A stretch of 64,000 nt of DNA from Verrucomicrobiales bacterium (GCA_002698785.1 PAAG01000009.1:1-64000); one strand, 5' to 3'. Positions 26,918 through 35,546 are shown, counted from the first letter of the stretch. Notes: generated by a model not told the origin, from the letters alone. Made by a program: numbers and translations.

Positions 26918-27780
26918 TGAGCGAAGCAGAAGTCCAGAAGGAAGGGGAAGCCTCTTCCTACAACGCGCTGATCAAGGCGCTGCAGATGGTGAAGCGCTTA
27001 AAGCGCCTGGAGGGCACGGTTCTCATCCACGAAGGCATTCTCATGAGTGCCGACACGCTCCTGAACGAGCGCCAGGTAAAAGAATTTGTCAGGGAGGTGA
27101 ATGCCCTGGTCGCTCAATACCGAAATGGCAGCCGACCATTGTCGAGAGCCCTGTTAGGGTTCGACGGGGGGAATGTCATGATTTTCCACGCAGCACCATT
27201 CACGATGTGTCTTTTGTTTGGAAATTTGGAAGATGCCGAATCGGTCGAGAAGGCAGGAGAAGAATTTCTTAAGAAATGGGCAAGTTCACTGCGACTCGAT
27301 TCTACTGCGGTATCACCCCTGGACGACCTCGATTTGCAGGATGACAGCACAGACGTCAGCGAGGTGCCTGACGAGACAATAAAGATTCAGCCGGTAGTGA
27401 AAATCGATCCCGAGCCGGAAGCGGCACCAGCACCGGCTGTGGTGCAACCCACAGCAGCTCAGCCCACTGTCGTCCCTGCTGCTCCTGCTCCAGTTCCTGA
27501 ACCGGCAGCCGAGGCGCCTGCAGCTGTGGATGCTGAGAAGGTCTGGAAAGCATTCCGGGAAAAGACAGAGAATTTACTCTCGAAAGTCCTTGGTCGAGCA
27601 CAGGCCAAGAAGATGATTTCGAGAGAGTTGCAATCGATGGGTGTTGGCGAAGAAGAGGCACTGCGCGTTCCTCAATTTCGTCCCTTTGGCACCCATCTGG
27701 TCAGCAAAGTCAAAGACCGCACGACGAGGAAGCAGTTGGAGGCCGAACTGCTTTCGATCGTCGACCAATTCACCAAATAG
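26914..27780 (+). CDS. Roadblock/LC7-like domain protein with Ala/Pro linker and helical C-terminus
   Basis: The 288-residue cytoplasmic protein starts with a region resembling Roadblock/LC7 folds (about 15-125): 'LIKALQMVKRLKRLEGTVLI' as the first helix and strand, 'HEGILMSADTLL' as the typical hairpin, and 'NVMIFHAAPFTMCLLFGN' as the last strands. A disordered Pro/Ala-rich linker (about 160-205) leads to a helical C-terminal region ('VWKAFREKTENLLSKVLG'...'QLEAELLSIVDQFTK'). Roadblock proteins usually regulate small Ras-like GTPases, as MglB does, but no GTPase gene is nearby. It overlaps the preceding small ORF by four bases. Domain assignment is by eye. Confidence 0.6.
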   Translation: MMSEAEVQKEGEASSYNALIKALQMVKRLKRLEGTVLIHEGILMSADTLLNERQVKEFVREVNALVAQYRNGSRPLSRALLGFDGGNVMIFHAAPFTMCLLFGNLEDAESVEKAGEEFLKKWASSLRLDSTAVSPLDDLDLQDDSTDVSEVPDETIKIQPVVKIDPEPEAAPAPAVVQPTAAQPTVVPAAPAPVPEPAAEAPAAVDAEKVWKAFREKTENLLSKVLGRAQAKKMISRELQSMGVGEEEALRVPQFRPFGTHLVSKVKDRTTRKQLEAELLSIVDQFTK

Positions 27781-27837
27781 TGAACTCCTTCCACTAAGGC
27801 CCAATTCTTTTACCTCCATTTGTACGATAAATCCTTT

Positions 27838-29328
27838 ATGAAGAATGTGATACCTCTGCTGTTTTCGGTGTTCCTGCTTGCCGGTGTTACGACACCTGCG
27901 CACTCTCAGGAGGATGCTGATATCCAGCGCCTGAACCAGCTCATCGAACAGGCGAACAAAGTGAAGTTAAAAATCGAGCAGGAAAAAAAGGCGGAAGCCA
28001 TGCTAGACGATCCTGACTTCCAGAAAAAGAAGATTCGAGAAATCGATAAGAAGCTCCTCACACTCGAGTCACCTCTCGGGGACGATAAGCCCCAGATTCA
28101 GAAAAACATCGACTACGTCTGGACGGTTACGGCAGCCATCCTCGTCATGCTGATGCAGCTCGGCTTCTGTATGCTGGAGATTGGGATGTCACGTTCTCGA
28201 AATTCTATCAACGTGGCGATGAAGAACGTTCTCGATTTCTCGGCTACCACCGTGTCCTTCCTGCTGTTTGGTTTCACCTTTATGTTTGGTGCTTCTCAGG
28301 CAGGGTGGATTGGTGCTCAGGATTTTGCATTGTGGTCCTTTTCTGGAGATAGCCCGATCTGGACGTTCTTCTTCTTCCAGGTGGTCTTTGCTGCGACTGC
28401 TTGCACGATTGCTTCGGGAGCTATGGCGGAGCGAACCAAATTCCTCGGATACCTGTGCTACACGATCATCTTGTCGGGACTGATTTACCCAATCTTCGGA
28501 CATTGGGCGTGGGGTAGTTTCGGTGGTGGATTCGAAGCTGGGTTCGGCGGTAGCTCCGGCTGGCTGGAGGATAAAGGATTTCACGACTTTGCCGGTTCGA
28601 CCGTTGTGCACGGGATCGGCGGGGCAAGTGCTCTCGCAGGTATTATGGTTGTCGGTTCCAGGATAGGCCGATTCGATTCAGAAGGAAATGCGCGCTACCT
28701 CCCTGGCCACAGCCTTCCGCTGGTTGCGTTCGGCACAATTATCCTCTGGGTCGGCTGGTTTGGATTCAATGCCGGTTCGCTTGTTGAGGGGAGTGCCGGT
28801 ATTGGTCGTATTTGCGTGAACACTGCCGTAGCGGGTGGTGCCGGTTGTGTGGTCGCTATGTGCTTTTTCTGGATCGTTCGCGGAGTTCCGAATGTCCTCG
28901 TGACGTTGAATGGTGTTCTTGGCGGTCTTGTCGGGATCACTGCCTGCTGCGATGTCGTGACGCCTCTCAGCGCGGTCTGGATTGGCGCGATCGCTGGTAT
29001 CATTGCGACAGGTGGTTCGCTACTTCTCGAGAAAGTTCATTTGGATGACGTCGTAGGCGCCGTTCCTGTTCACCTGTTCTGCGGAATTTGGGGGACCTTG
29101 TCCGTAGCAATTTTCCACGAAAACGGATTCGACATGGGACTCCTCGGGATCCAAACCTTTGGAACGTTCGCCATCTGTCTCGGTTCCTTCGGAGTGGCAC
29201 TCGTCCTCTTCAAAGTCATTGACGCTTTCATTGGCCTGAGAGTGTCGGACGAAGAACAGGAAGATGGACTGGACTTCGCGGAGCACTCTGTGAACTCCTA
29301 TCCTGACTTCCAGACGGCGGAGAACTGA
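27838..29328 (+). CDS. amt: Ammonium transporter (Amt family) with N-terminal coiled-coil extension
   Basis: The 496-residue protein has a signal peptide (about 1-23, ending AHS), then an unusual ~70-residue charged helical segment ('IQRLNQLIEQANKVKLKIEQ', 'KKKIREIDKKLLTLE') before the eleven-helix Amt core begins near 90. Family markers include 'DFAGSTVVHGIGGASALAG' with the first pore histidine and 'VPVHLFCGIWG' with the second. It imports ammonium across the inner membrane. No glnK/glnB gene is adjacent, unlike most amt loci. The extension should lie in the periplasm and is not part of the canonical family. The ATG at 27838 is preferred because it begins the signal peptide. Confidence 0.93.
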   Translation: MKNVIPLLFSVFLLAGVTTPAHSQEDADIQRLNQLIEQANKVKLKIEQEKKAEAMLDDPDFQKKKIREIDKKLLTLESPLGDDKPQIQKNIDYVWTVTAAILVMLMQLGFCMLEIGMSRSRNSINVAMKNVLDFSATTVSFLLFGFTFMFGASQAGWIGAQDFALWSFSGDSPIWTFFFFQVVFAATACTIASGAMAERTKFLGYLCYTIILSGLIYPIFGHWAWGSFGGGFEAGFGGSSGWLEDKGFHDFAGSTVVHGIGGASALAGIMVVGSRIGRFDSEGNARYLPGHSLPLVAFGTIILWVGWFGFNAGSLVEGSAGIGRICVNTAVAGGAGCVVAMCFFWIVRGVPNVLVTLNGVLGGLVGITACCDVVTPLSAVWIGAIAGIIATGGSLLLEKVHLDDVVGAVPVHLFCGIWGTLSVAIFHENGFDMGLLGIQTFGTFAICLGSFGVALVLFKVIDAFIGLRVSDEEQEDGLDFAEHSVNSYPDFQTAEN

Positions 29329-29340
29329 GAACGTTTTCCG

Positions 29341-30069
29341 CTACTTGAACTTCGTAGGGCGCACGAGAAATTTTCTGAACGCTACCGGTCCGTGGTCTCC
29401 CTGAACAGTGAGGGGAGCATCGGCGACCTCGGGACCAGCCTCTCCTCCACGTGTGGGACCGGTGACCTCGACATCTTCGTGAATAACTACTCCGTTGTGT
29501 TTGACACGGACAAAGCGCGCATTCTCCGATTTCTTGCCGGACGAGTCAAAACGGGGGGCACGAAACAAAATGTGGAATTTCTGCCAAGTGCCCGGAGCTG
29601 AACAGGCATTCGTCGTCGGAGCAGTTCCTTCATATCCTTTCTCTTCTTTGGTCGGCTTGGAATCGTCCCAGCGCTCATAGATACCTCCGCAGTCGCCGTA
29701 GCTGATATCACTGTCTGCTTTTCCGTAGCTATCCAGAATCTGAACTTCGTATCGGTTCATCAGGTAAACTCCTGAATTTGAACCTTTAGGAATCATGAAT
29801 TCGATTTCCAGTTCGGCGTCACCGTGCGTTTGTTTGCTGGTGAGGTTGATCGACTTACCCTTGTCTCCATTGTAGAGGATCGAAGTTCCGGGTTTTACAT
29901 GCTTCCATTTCTTCGCATGGGGATCACCCACTACCTTGCCCGCCATCTTCCACTCTCCGACTTCGACCCAGCACGAGGTGGCATTCAGGTCAAAAGGGGG
30001 AGGGGGGGATTCGGCCGCCGCGAAAAAGGTTACGGAGAGAAACAATAAGAAGGAGAGTTGTGCTTTCAC
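29341..30069 (-). CDS. Secreted DUF1080 protein (3-keto-disaccharide hydrolase-like)
   Basis: The 242-residue protein has a signal peptide (about 1-19) and one DUF1080 concanavalin-like sandwich. Diagnostic stretches are 'HGDAELEIEFMIPKGSNSGV', 'YLMNRYEVQILDSYG', 'CGGIYERWDDSKP' and 'WQKFHILFRAPRF', ending 'GPVAFRKFLVRP'. DUF1080 (now often 3-keto-disaccharide hydrolase) proteins act on 3-keto-glycosides or bind glycans in the periplasm. It ends 12 bases from amt in convergent orientation. A second DUF1080 gene lies at 57.6 kb. Confidence 0.9.
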   Translation of the reverse strand: MKAQLSFLLFLSVTFFAAAESPPPPFDLNATSCWVEVGEWKMAGKVVGDPHAKKWKHVKPGTSILYNGDKGKSINLTSKQTHGDAELEIEFMIPKGSNSGVYLMNRYEVQILDSYGKADSDISYGDCGGIYERWDDSKPTKEEKGYEGTAPTTNACSAPGTWQKFHILFRAPRFDSSGKKSENARFVRVKHNGVVIHEDVEVTGPTRGGEAGPEVADAPLTVQGDHGPVAFRKFLVRPTKFK

Positions 30070-30157
30070 GGTGGGATTCGATCACGAATGAAAAAATGTG
30101 TCAATTGAGCCATGCGGCGCAATTCGGGCTGTAATTTTCCGGCGGATTTTCTTCTCG

Positions 30158-30424
30158 TCAATGGCGTCGTTTCTGCCTTTCTTTTTGCGAAACAATTTCG
30201 CCGTTCAAGTAAACTGTGGCGCCGAAATCGACTAGTAATATTGCAAGGTTTTCTGCCTGGGAGGAGCCGGAAAGTTCTATGTATTCAGACCTTCCTGATA
30301 ACACGCTGTTCACTAGAAGTTGCGATTCTTCCAGAGGGATATGTGTTTCGGACTGAATCGTCTTGACCAAGGCGATCGCATCGCTTTCCGGCGAGAACCG
30401 GAGAATCTCGACTCTTGTGCTCAC
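30158..30424 (-). CDS. Small protein resembling the ribosomal L7/L12 C-terminal domain
   Basis: An 88-residue frame from a GTG at 30424 (first residues MSTRVEILRF). Residues about 18-78 follow the L7/L12 C-terminal-domain pattern: a helix 'DAIALVKTIQSETHIPLEES' ending in the lysine-to-LVNSV segment (equivalent to KEAKDLV), then 'QAENLAILLVDFGATVYLNG', matching the EEAEEIKKKLEEAGAKVEL region. The hinge and N-terminal dimerisation domain of true L7/L12 are absent. Related standalone proteins occur in other bacteria with unknown roles. It is divergent from lutABC. Longer starts run into the lutA 5' region and are less likely. Confidence 0.6.
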   Translation of the reverse strand: MSTRVEILRFSPESDAIALVKTIQSETHIPLEESQLLVNSVLSGRSEYIELSGSSQAENLAILLVDFGATVYLNGEIVSQKERQKRRH

Positions 30425-30525
30425 GGTGAATGAATTGTGACTGGAAATGGTTACATAGACAAGCGAATCCGATGGCGTAATTTTCTGTCCCCTTGCGCAG
30501 CCTGTGATAGACTCCGCCCCGAACG

Positions 30526-31266
30526 ATGGAATCCCGCCAGCATACACAGGTTCTTTTCATGGCCACATGCCTCTGTGACGCATTTTTCGCAGACGTTGCA
30601 AAAGCAGCCGTCGAAGTCTTGGAACATGCGGGGTGTGAGGTCCTTTTTCCGGAAGACCAGACTTGCTGTGGGCAGCCGGCCTTCAATTCTGGCGATTTCG
30701 CGAATGGCCGGAAAGTAGCGCGACACACAGCAAAAGTGTTTGGCGGGGATTTGCCCATTGTCGTGCCGTCGGGTTCCTGCGGGGCAATGATGACTCACGG
30801 GAATTCAATTCAGTTCGAAGGGGAAACGGACTGCGATATGATGGCGACACTCGGTGGCCGAACGTGGGAAATCTGCGATTTTCTTTCCAATCAGCTCAAT
30901 ATCAATTGGGAAGGGAGCCTGCAAGAGACCCGTGTCACGATGCACCATTCCTGCCATTCGAGAGGGAGCCAGACGGGAGCATCCGCGCTCGCTCTTCTCG
31001 GTGGAATTCAGGGGCTGGAAGTGCAGGAAGTCGGGCAGGCGGATCAATGTTGTGGTTTCGGGGGCACGTTCTCAGTGGCGTTCCCGAACATCTCCGCTGG
31101 TATGGGCGAATTGAAATTAAGTGAAGTCGAAAAGCAGCAGCCGGATTACCTCGTTTCGGCAGACATGAGTTGCTTAATGCATTTGTCAGGTTTGGCAGAG
31201 AAATCCGGCGGTGCCCTGCCTGTCAGGCACGTTGTCCAGATCCTTCGCGATTCGATTGTTTCATGA
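30526..31266 (+). CDS. lutA: L-lactate oxidation complex Fe-S protein LutA (YkgE-like)
   Basis: The 246-residue protein has two CCG-domain motifs, 'TCCGQPAFNSGDF' (about 46-58) and 'QCCGFGGTFSV', each with upstream cysteines ('MATCLCDAFF', 'MHHSCHSRG'), as in LutA/GlcF-type Fe-S proteins. With LutB and LutC it forms the cytoplasmic complex that oxidises L-lactate to pyruvate, passing electrons onwards. It overlaps lutB by four bases (ATGA), so translation is coupled. Gene order lutA-lutB-lutC is canonical. Confidence 0.93.
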   Translation: MESRQHTQVLFMATCLCDAFFADVAKAAVEVLEHAGCEVLFPEDQTCCGQPAFNSGDFANGRKVARHTAKVFGGDLPIVVPSGSCGAMMTHGNSIQFEGETDCDMMATLGGRTWEICDFLSNQLNINWEGSLQETRVTMHHSCHSRGSQTGASALALLGGIQGLEVQEVGQADQCCGFGGTFSVAFPNISAGMGELKLSEVEKQQPDYLVSADMSCLMHLSGLAEKSGGALPVRHVVQILRDSIVS

Positions 31267-32651
31267 AAGGGCAACCCATAGATCGCTTTTCGTCGGAACT
31301 GGCTGCGGACACTCGCACAGCGGTGATTGCCAGTGCCTCTTCGACGACTGAGAAAAGATCGCATATTCTCAACAGCGATTATCCCGACCCAAATCGCCTG
31401 AGGAAGCTTGCTGCGCAAATCAAGCAGCATACCCTCGATCACCTCGATACCTATCTCGAACAGGCCGTTTCGAAGATGCGTGAAAACGGGGTGAAAGTCC
31501 ATTTCGCATCAGATGGCGATGCAGCCCGTGAGACCGTGCTATCAATTCTCAAGGAAAAGGGGGCTCGGAAGATTGTGAAGTCGAAGTCCATGGCTTCCGA
31601 AGAGATTCATTTGAATGAATTCCTGGAAAAGAATGGTTTGGAATGCCTCGAGTCAGATTTAGGTGAGTTCATCGTCCAGCTCGATGGAGATGTTCCCAGC
31701 CACATCGTTCGACCTATCATTCATAAAAACAGAAGAGAGATTGCGAATACTTTTGAGCGGGAAGGGCTGGGAGAATACAACGACGATCCAGAAGTGATCA
31801 CCCGCCGAGCCCGTGCTTTCTTCCGCTCCCGATACATGGAGAGCGACGCGGGAATCACGGGCGGAAATTTCATATCGGCCGAGTCGGGAAGAGTCGCCCT
31901 GGTGACGAACGAGGGGAATGCTCGCTTCAGCATGGCCCCGAACCGTCTGCACATTGCCCTGATAGGGATTGAGAAGGTCATTCCACGCGACCGCGACTTT
32001 TCGGTATTTCTGAATTTGCTGGCACGTTCTGCTACCGCTCAACAATTGACAGTGTATACCCAGTTTATTTCTGGCCCTCGCGTAGATAGCCAGCCGTCAG
32101 GGCCAGATGAAATGCATGTTGTCCTGATGGACAATGGGCGAAGCGATACCCTGGGATCCAACTGCAGCGAGATCCTCCGGTGTATTCGCTGTGGTGCGTG
32201 CCAGAATGTTTGTCCCGTCTATCGCCAGGCGAGTGGCCACGCTTACCGCGCCACGTATGGGGGGCCGGTGGGAGCCGTCTTGAGTCCGCTTCTAGCTGGG
32301 GATGCTTTTCCTCAATATTCCGACTTACCCCGTGCTTCGAGCCTGTGCGGTGCGTGCCGGGAAGTCTGTCCTGTGGACATTCCCATTCCCGACTTGTTGG
32401 TTAAGCTTAGGGCTAAAGGGAAAGTAGAGGGGATTCCCACGCCGGGTTCTCCATCCATGGGTGGTTTTGCCAGGGGGGCTACGTCTCCGGGACTATGGCG
32501 TGCTGGACTACGTGCTGCAAACGTGATGAATTCTTTGCCTGCTTCATGGATACCGGCTCCTGCCCTGCGAAGCTGGTTGGACCAGAGGACCCTTCCGACC
32601 TGGAAAGGTGGCGAGTTCCGTCGCTGGATGAAAGAAAGGAGAAAGGCATGA
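31263..32651 (+). CDS. lutB: L-lactate oxidation iron-sulfur protein LutB (YkgF-like)
   Basis: The 462-residue protein combines an N-terminal LUD domain (about 60-290, 'VTNEGNARFSMAPNRLHIAL') with two ferredoxin-like [4Fe-4S] motifs: 'CIRCGACQNVCPVYR' with Cys307, 310, 313 and 317, and 'CGACREVCPVDIPIPDL' with Cys362, 365 and 369. The start at 31263 overlaps the lutA stop, replacing an earlier in-frame ATG at 31170 that would overlap lutA by about 100 bases. It is the electron-transfer subunit of the lactate-utilisation complex, and overlaps lutC by four bases. Confidence 0.93.
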   Translation: MKGQPIDRFSSELAADTRTAVIASASSTTEKRSHILNSDYPDPNRLRKLAAQIKQHTLDHLDTYLEQAVSKMRENGVKVHFASDGDAARETVLSILKEKGARKIVKSKSMASEEIHLNEFLEKNGLECLESDLGEFIVQLDGDVPSHIVRPIIHKNRREIANTFEREGLGEYNDDPEVITRRARAFFRSRYMESDAGITGGNFISAESGRVALVTNEGNARFSMAPNRLHIALIGIEKVIPRDRDFSVFLNLLARSATAQQLTVYTQFISGPRVDSQPSGPDEMHVVLMDNGRSDTLGSNCSEILRCIRCGACQNVCPVYRQASGHAYRATYGGPVGAVLSPLLAGDAFPQYSDLPRASSLCGACREVCPVDIPIPDLLVKLRAKGKVEGIPTPGSPSMGGFARGATSPGLWRAGLRAANVMNSLPASWIPAPALRSWLDQRTLPTWKGGEFRRWMKERRKA

Positions 32652-33271
32652 GCGATTCAGAAAAGGCAGTCTTTGATTCGGTTCGGAGCGCACTGAAGGC
32701 AAAAGGAGAAAAGACACCCTATCCTGAGTATGATACGGCGGACCTGATCGCCCGTCCTCGCTTGGAGAGTGGGGGACTCTGGCAGAGCTTTTCGAAAAAC
32801 ATTTCCGCTGTGAATGGAAAGGCCATGCGCTCGATCGACGAGCTGGTCAGTTTCCTGTTGGAGAAGAAATGCCGCTTCGGTCACTGCTCCCTCGAGTGGG
32901 ATTCGACCATCGGGGAAGCGATCAGGGCGGCAGGAATGAGAACCTCGACTGAATTTGATCGCGAACGATTCGAGGATTACGAGTTCGGCATCACCAGCGG
33001 CAGTGGAGCTGTCGCGGAAACCGGGACCATCGTTCTCACCGATGCAGAAACTTCGGATCGTCTCGCTGCGCTGTCTCCTTGGATTCACATCGCGGTAATT
33101 ACTGAAGATCAACTGGTGGAGTCTCTCGGCGACGCCATCGGCCGATTTGATGAGAATAATTACATCGTCTGGGCGACTGGCCCGTCGAAAACAGCCGACG
33201 TCGAAGGTATCCTCATCGAGGGCGTCCACGGTCCGGGAGAGCAAATCTGTCTCTGCCTGCCGAACCGATAA
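32648..33271 (+). CDS. lutC: LUD-domain protein LutC (YkgG-like)
   Basis: The 207-residue protein starts at the ATG overlapping the lutB stop (ATGA). The LUD core is recognised by 'FGITSGSGAVAETGTIVLTD' and 'PWIHIAVITEDQLVESLGDA', ending 'GVHGPGEQICLCLPNR', close to the consensus 'GVHGP..'. LutC is the third component of the L-lactate oxidation complex. No LldR-type regulator or lactate permease is next to the operon in this window. Confidence 0.93.
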   Translation: MSDSEKAVFDSVRSALKAKGEKTPYPEYDTADLIARPRLESGGLWQSFSKNISAVNGKAMRSIDELVSFLLEKKCRFGHCSLEWDSTIGEAIRAAGMRTSTEFDRERFEDYEFGITSGSGAVAETGTIVLTDAETSDRLAALSPWIHIAVITEDQLVESLGDAIGRFDENNYIVWATGPSKTADVEGILIEGVHGPGEQICLCLPNR

Positions 33272-33285
33272 AATAGGAGAGGACC

Positions 33286-33315
33286 TTGACCTCCCAACAA
33301 GGGCGGTGATACACT
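33286..33315 (+). promoter_or_regulatory. Sigma-70 promoter giving a probably leaderless mRNA
   Basis: TTGACC at 33286-33291 and TACACT at 33310-33315 are separated by 18 bases. The ATG of the SHD1-HMA gene starts at 33323, seven bases beyond the -10, which places the expected transcription start at or next to the start codon. No ribosome-binding site fits in that space. Confidence 0.55.
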
Positions 33316-33322
33316 GCGCGCC

Positions 33323-34072
33323 ATGAGAACGATCCCCCAATTTCTCGCCATATCTTTGACTTTCCTCTCCCTGGCGCAGGCTGAAGTTCGCGAATGGACG
33401 CGTTCAGCCGACAATCGCAAAATCACTGCCGAATATGTGGGGATGAAGGATGAGAACACCGTTCAACTGAAAATGCCGAATGGAACATTTGATGTCCCAG
33501 TAGCGAGTCTCTCAGAAGCAGATCAGGAGTACATCAAGTCTCAGCAGGAAGAGATGGCGGCAGAAGGAGAAGGCACTGCGGAGGTCTCTATTCCCGAGGG
33601 GGAAGTAACCGTTACCTTGAGCGGCGTGCATATTTGTTGCAGCGATTGTGAAGACAAGATTGAAGCCTTGAACGGAGCAAAGTCCATGAGGTTCTATCCG
33701 GAAACCGAGTTCAGTGCCGACAAAAAAGACAAAACGGTTGAGATCGAAGCCCCTTCTGGAAAGGCGGCGATGTATGCGCTTGAGATACTTTTCAAAGCAG
33801 GTTTCTGTGGGGTATCCGACCACCCCGTTCTGACCGTCCCTCCTTTGGAAGAACGTGACTTTGAAACCGGCGTAGCTTCGCTTCGTGATCTCCACCTTTG
33901 TTGCAACACTTGCGTTAGCGATCTCGAAGAAGCTGTAATGACGGTAGAAGGAGTCGAGGAGATGAAGGGCGAAGTCGGCGACGACAGCGTCATGATCAAG
34001 GGCAGCAAATTCAAGCCGACGGATGTGGTGAAAGCGGCTCGCGAAGCCGGTTTCGGAACGAGCTTCCGTTGA
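33323..34072 (+). CDS. Exported SHD1-domain protein with two CCxxC heavy-metal-associated domains
   Basis: The 249-residue protein has a signal peptide (about 1-20). An SLA1-homology-1-like domain follows (22-71: 'REWTRSADNRKITAEYVG', 'VPVASLSEADQEYI'), typical of PVC bacteria. Then come two HMA-like ferredoxin folds: HICCSDC at 103-109 with its 'AGFCGVSDHP' end, and HLCCNTC at 191-197 with 'VEEMKGEVGD' and 'VVKAAREAGFG'. The CCxxC sites suggest copper or other soft-metal binding in the cell envelope. It is the only metal-related gene here; no P-type ATPase accompanies it. Confidence 0.8.
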   Translation: MRTIPQFLAISLTFLSLAQAEVREWTRSADNRKITAEYVGMKDENTVQLKMPNGTFDVPVASLSEADQEYIKSQQEEMAAEGEGTAEVSIPEGEVTVTLSGVHICCSDCEDKIEALNGAKSMRFYPETEFSADKKDKTVEIEAPSGKAAMYALEILFKAGFCGVSDHPVLTVPPLEERDFETGVASLRDLHLCCNTCVSDLEEAVMTVEGVEEMKGEVGDDSVMIKGSKFKPTDVVKAAREAGFGTSFR

Positions 34073-34073
34073 G

Positions 34074-34640
34074 TCAGCTAGTCTCCCAGCCGTGTTCCGT
34101 GACGATCCCTGTCATGGGAATGTCATGGGCCTCTGGTTCGAGATCAACTAGTTGTGTCGAGAAACAGACACCGACTCTTTGCAGACTAGGATTGTCTTCC
34201 TGTGCAGAGCTGAGGAACCTGTCGTAGTGCCCCTTTCCACGACCAAGCCTCGCGTTCTTGTTAGGATCGAATCCCACTCCGGGTATCAGGATCAGGTCGG
34301 CGTGACGCGATTCGATTTCGGGGCACAGTTCAGGATTCGGTTCGAGAAATCCAAACCCGCCTTCTACAAGATCGCTTGCCGTCGAGACGATGTGGAAACG
34401 AATCCGATCAGCTTCATCAACGCGAGAGAATGCCCAGACACGATCCGGTGAGGCTTCCACGAGGATTGTCAGGTCTGGTTCAGAGGGAAGTGGCAGAAAG
34501 CTGAAGATCGTTTTGCTCTGCTGGAAAACGGGCCATCCCTTTACGTGCTCTACAATTGCCGAAGAGAACTCGGATTTCTCTTGAGTCGATAGTGCCTTGA
34601 TGCGTTGGAAGCACTCTCTCCGTGTCGCCCGTTTGTCCAT
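34074..34640 (-). CDS. 5-formyltetrahydrofolate cyclo-ligase
   Basis: The 188-residue cytosolic enzyme converts 5-formyl-THF to 5,10-methenyl-THF using ATP. The family signature is 'GVGFDPNKNARLGRGKGHYD' (about 121-140), with the ATP-binding GRGKGHYDR segment intact, and 'FSFLPLPSEPDL' near the N-terminus. Length is normal. The start codon follows the upstream metallopeptidase stop with no gap, so the two are co-transcribed. Confidence 0.93.
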   Translation of the reverse strand: MDKRATRRECFQRIKALSTQEKSEFSSAIVEHVKGWPVFQQSKTIFSFLPLPSEPDLTILVEASPDRVWAFSRVDEADRIRFHIVSTASDLVEGGFGFLEPNPELCPEIESRHADLILIPGVGFDPNKNARLGRGKGHYDRFLSSAQEDNPSLQRVGVCFSTQLVDLEPEAHDIPMTGIVTEHGWETS

Positions 34641-35438
34641 CTAACGGCCTCCTCGCCGTTCGTACTCTGCGATCGCTTCGGGAAGATAGCGCTGGAGCTC
34701 TATGATCCTCGTTTCGTCCAAGGGGTGCGTACGAAGAAATACCGGCATAGAACCTTCTTGATTGTTCTCGACGCGCCATTGTCCAAAACGCTTCCAGAGT
34801 TCCACGGCTTCCCGTGGATCATATCCGGCGCGAGCCATGTAGATAGCCCCCATTCGATCAGCCTCCAGTTCCTGTTTCCGAGAAAAGCGCTGCGTCTCCA
34901 GGAGTGCTCCCGCACCAAGCGCGGTGGTCGCGAGAGTTCCGTCTCTGCCGTCTTTGTTTAACATGTAGCCGGCACCAGCAACAACAGCAGTGGAAACCAT
35001 GGAGCGAGAGAGACGTTCTCCCGAATGGCGAGCAACAACGTGCCCGACCTCATGACCGATCACCGCAGCGAGGCCCGCATCGTTCTTTGTAATTTGGAAA
35101 AGTCCGGTATGCACGCCGACTTTTCCTCCGGGCAGCGCAAACGCATTCGGAGCAGAGTCTTCAAAAACAACGAATTCCCAGTCAGCGTTCTCAATAGGCA
35201 TTACCTTTGCAAGTCGCGCTCCGACTCGCTGAACTTGGCTGTTGTAGGTCGGATTCGTCGAAATTTTCTTCGAATCCTTGATCTTCTTGAACTCAGACAA
35301 CCCCAGCGAAGCTTCCTTCGCGGGATCCAAAACATTGAACTGGGACCGGCCCGTTTCGGGCACAGTGCGACATGCCACTGCTACAATCGCAGCAGTAAGA
35401 ACCGAAATAGGAAGAAGGAGAGGGGAAACGCGTCTCAT
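34641..35438 (-). CDS. M48 family metallopeptidase, lipoprotein
   Basis: The 265-residue protein has a lipoprotein-like signal with Cys23 (VAVAC). The zinc motif HEVGH is at 129-133, with the third ligand in 'RKQELEADRMGA' (about 184-195). It resembles the bacterial LoiP/YcaL/BepA branch of M48 proteases that act in outer-membrane quality control, but lacks TPRs. It is expected at the periplasmic side of the outer membrane. Its stop abuts the start of the downstream cyclo-ligase gene. Confidence 0.92.
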   Translation of the reverse strand: MRRVSPLLLPISVLTAAIVAVACRTVPETGRSQFNVLDPAKEASLGLSEFKKIKDSKKISTNPTYNSQVQRVGARLAKVMPIENADWEFVVFEDSAPNAFALPGGKVGVHTGLFQITKNDAGLAAVIGHEVGHVVARHSGERLSRSMVSTAVVAGAGYMLNKDGRDGTLATTALGAGALLETQRFSRKQELEADRMGAIYMARAGYDPREAVELWKRFGQWRVENNQEGSMPVFLRTHPLDETRIIELQRYLPEAIAEYERRGGR

Positions 35439-35546
35439 ACAAAAGTGAATCCGTTTGATCCACAGGTGGTAATATAACGCGGAAATTACGCGTTGATTAG
35501 AAGAAATCCAATCACGCGAAAGTTTGTCGAGAGCACTCTAACCCTC

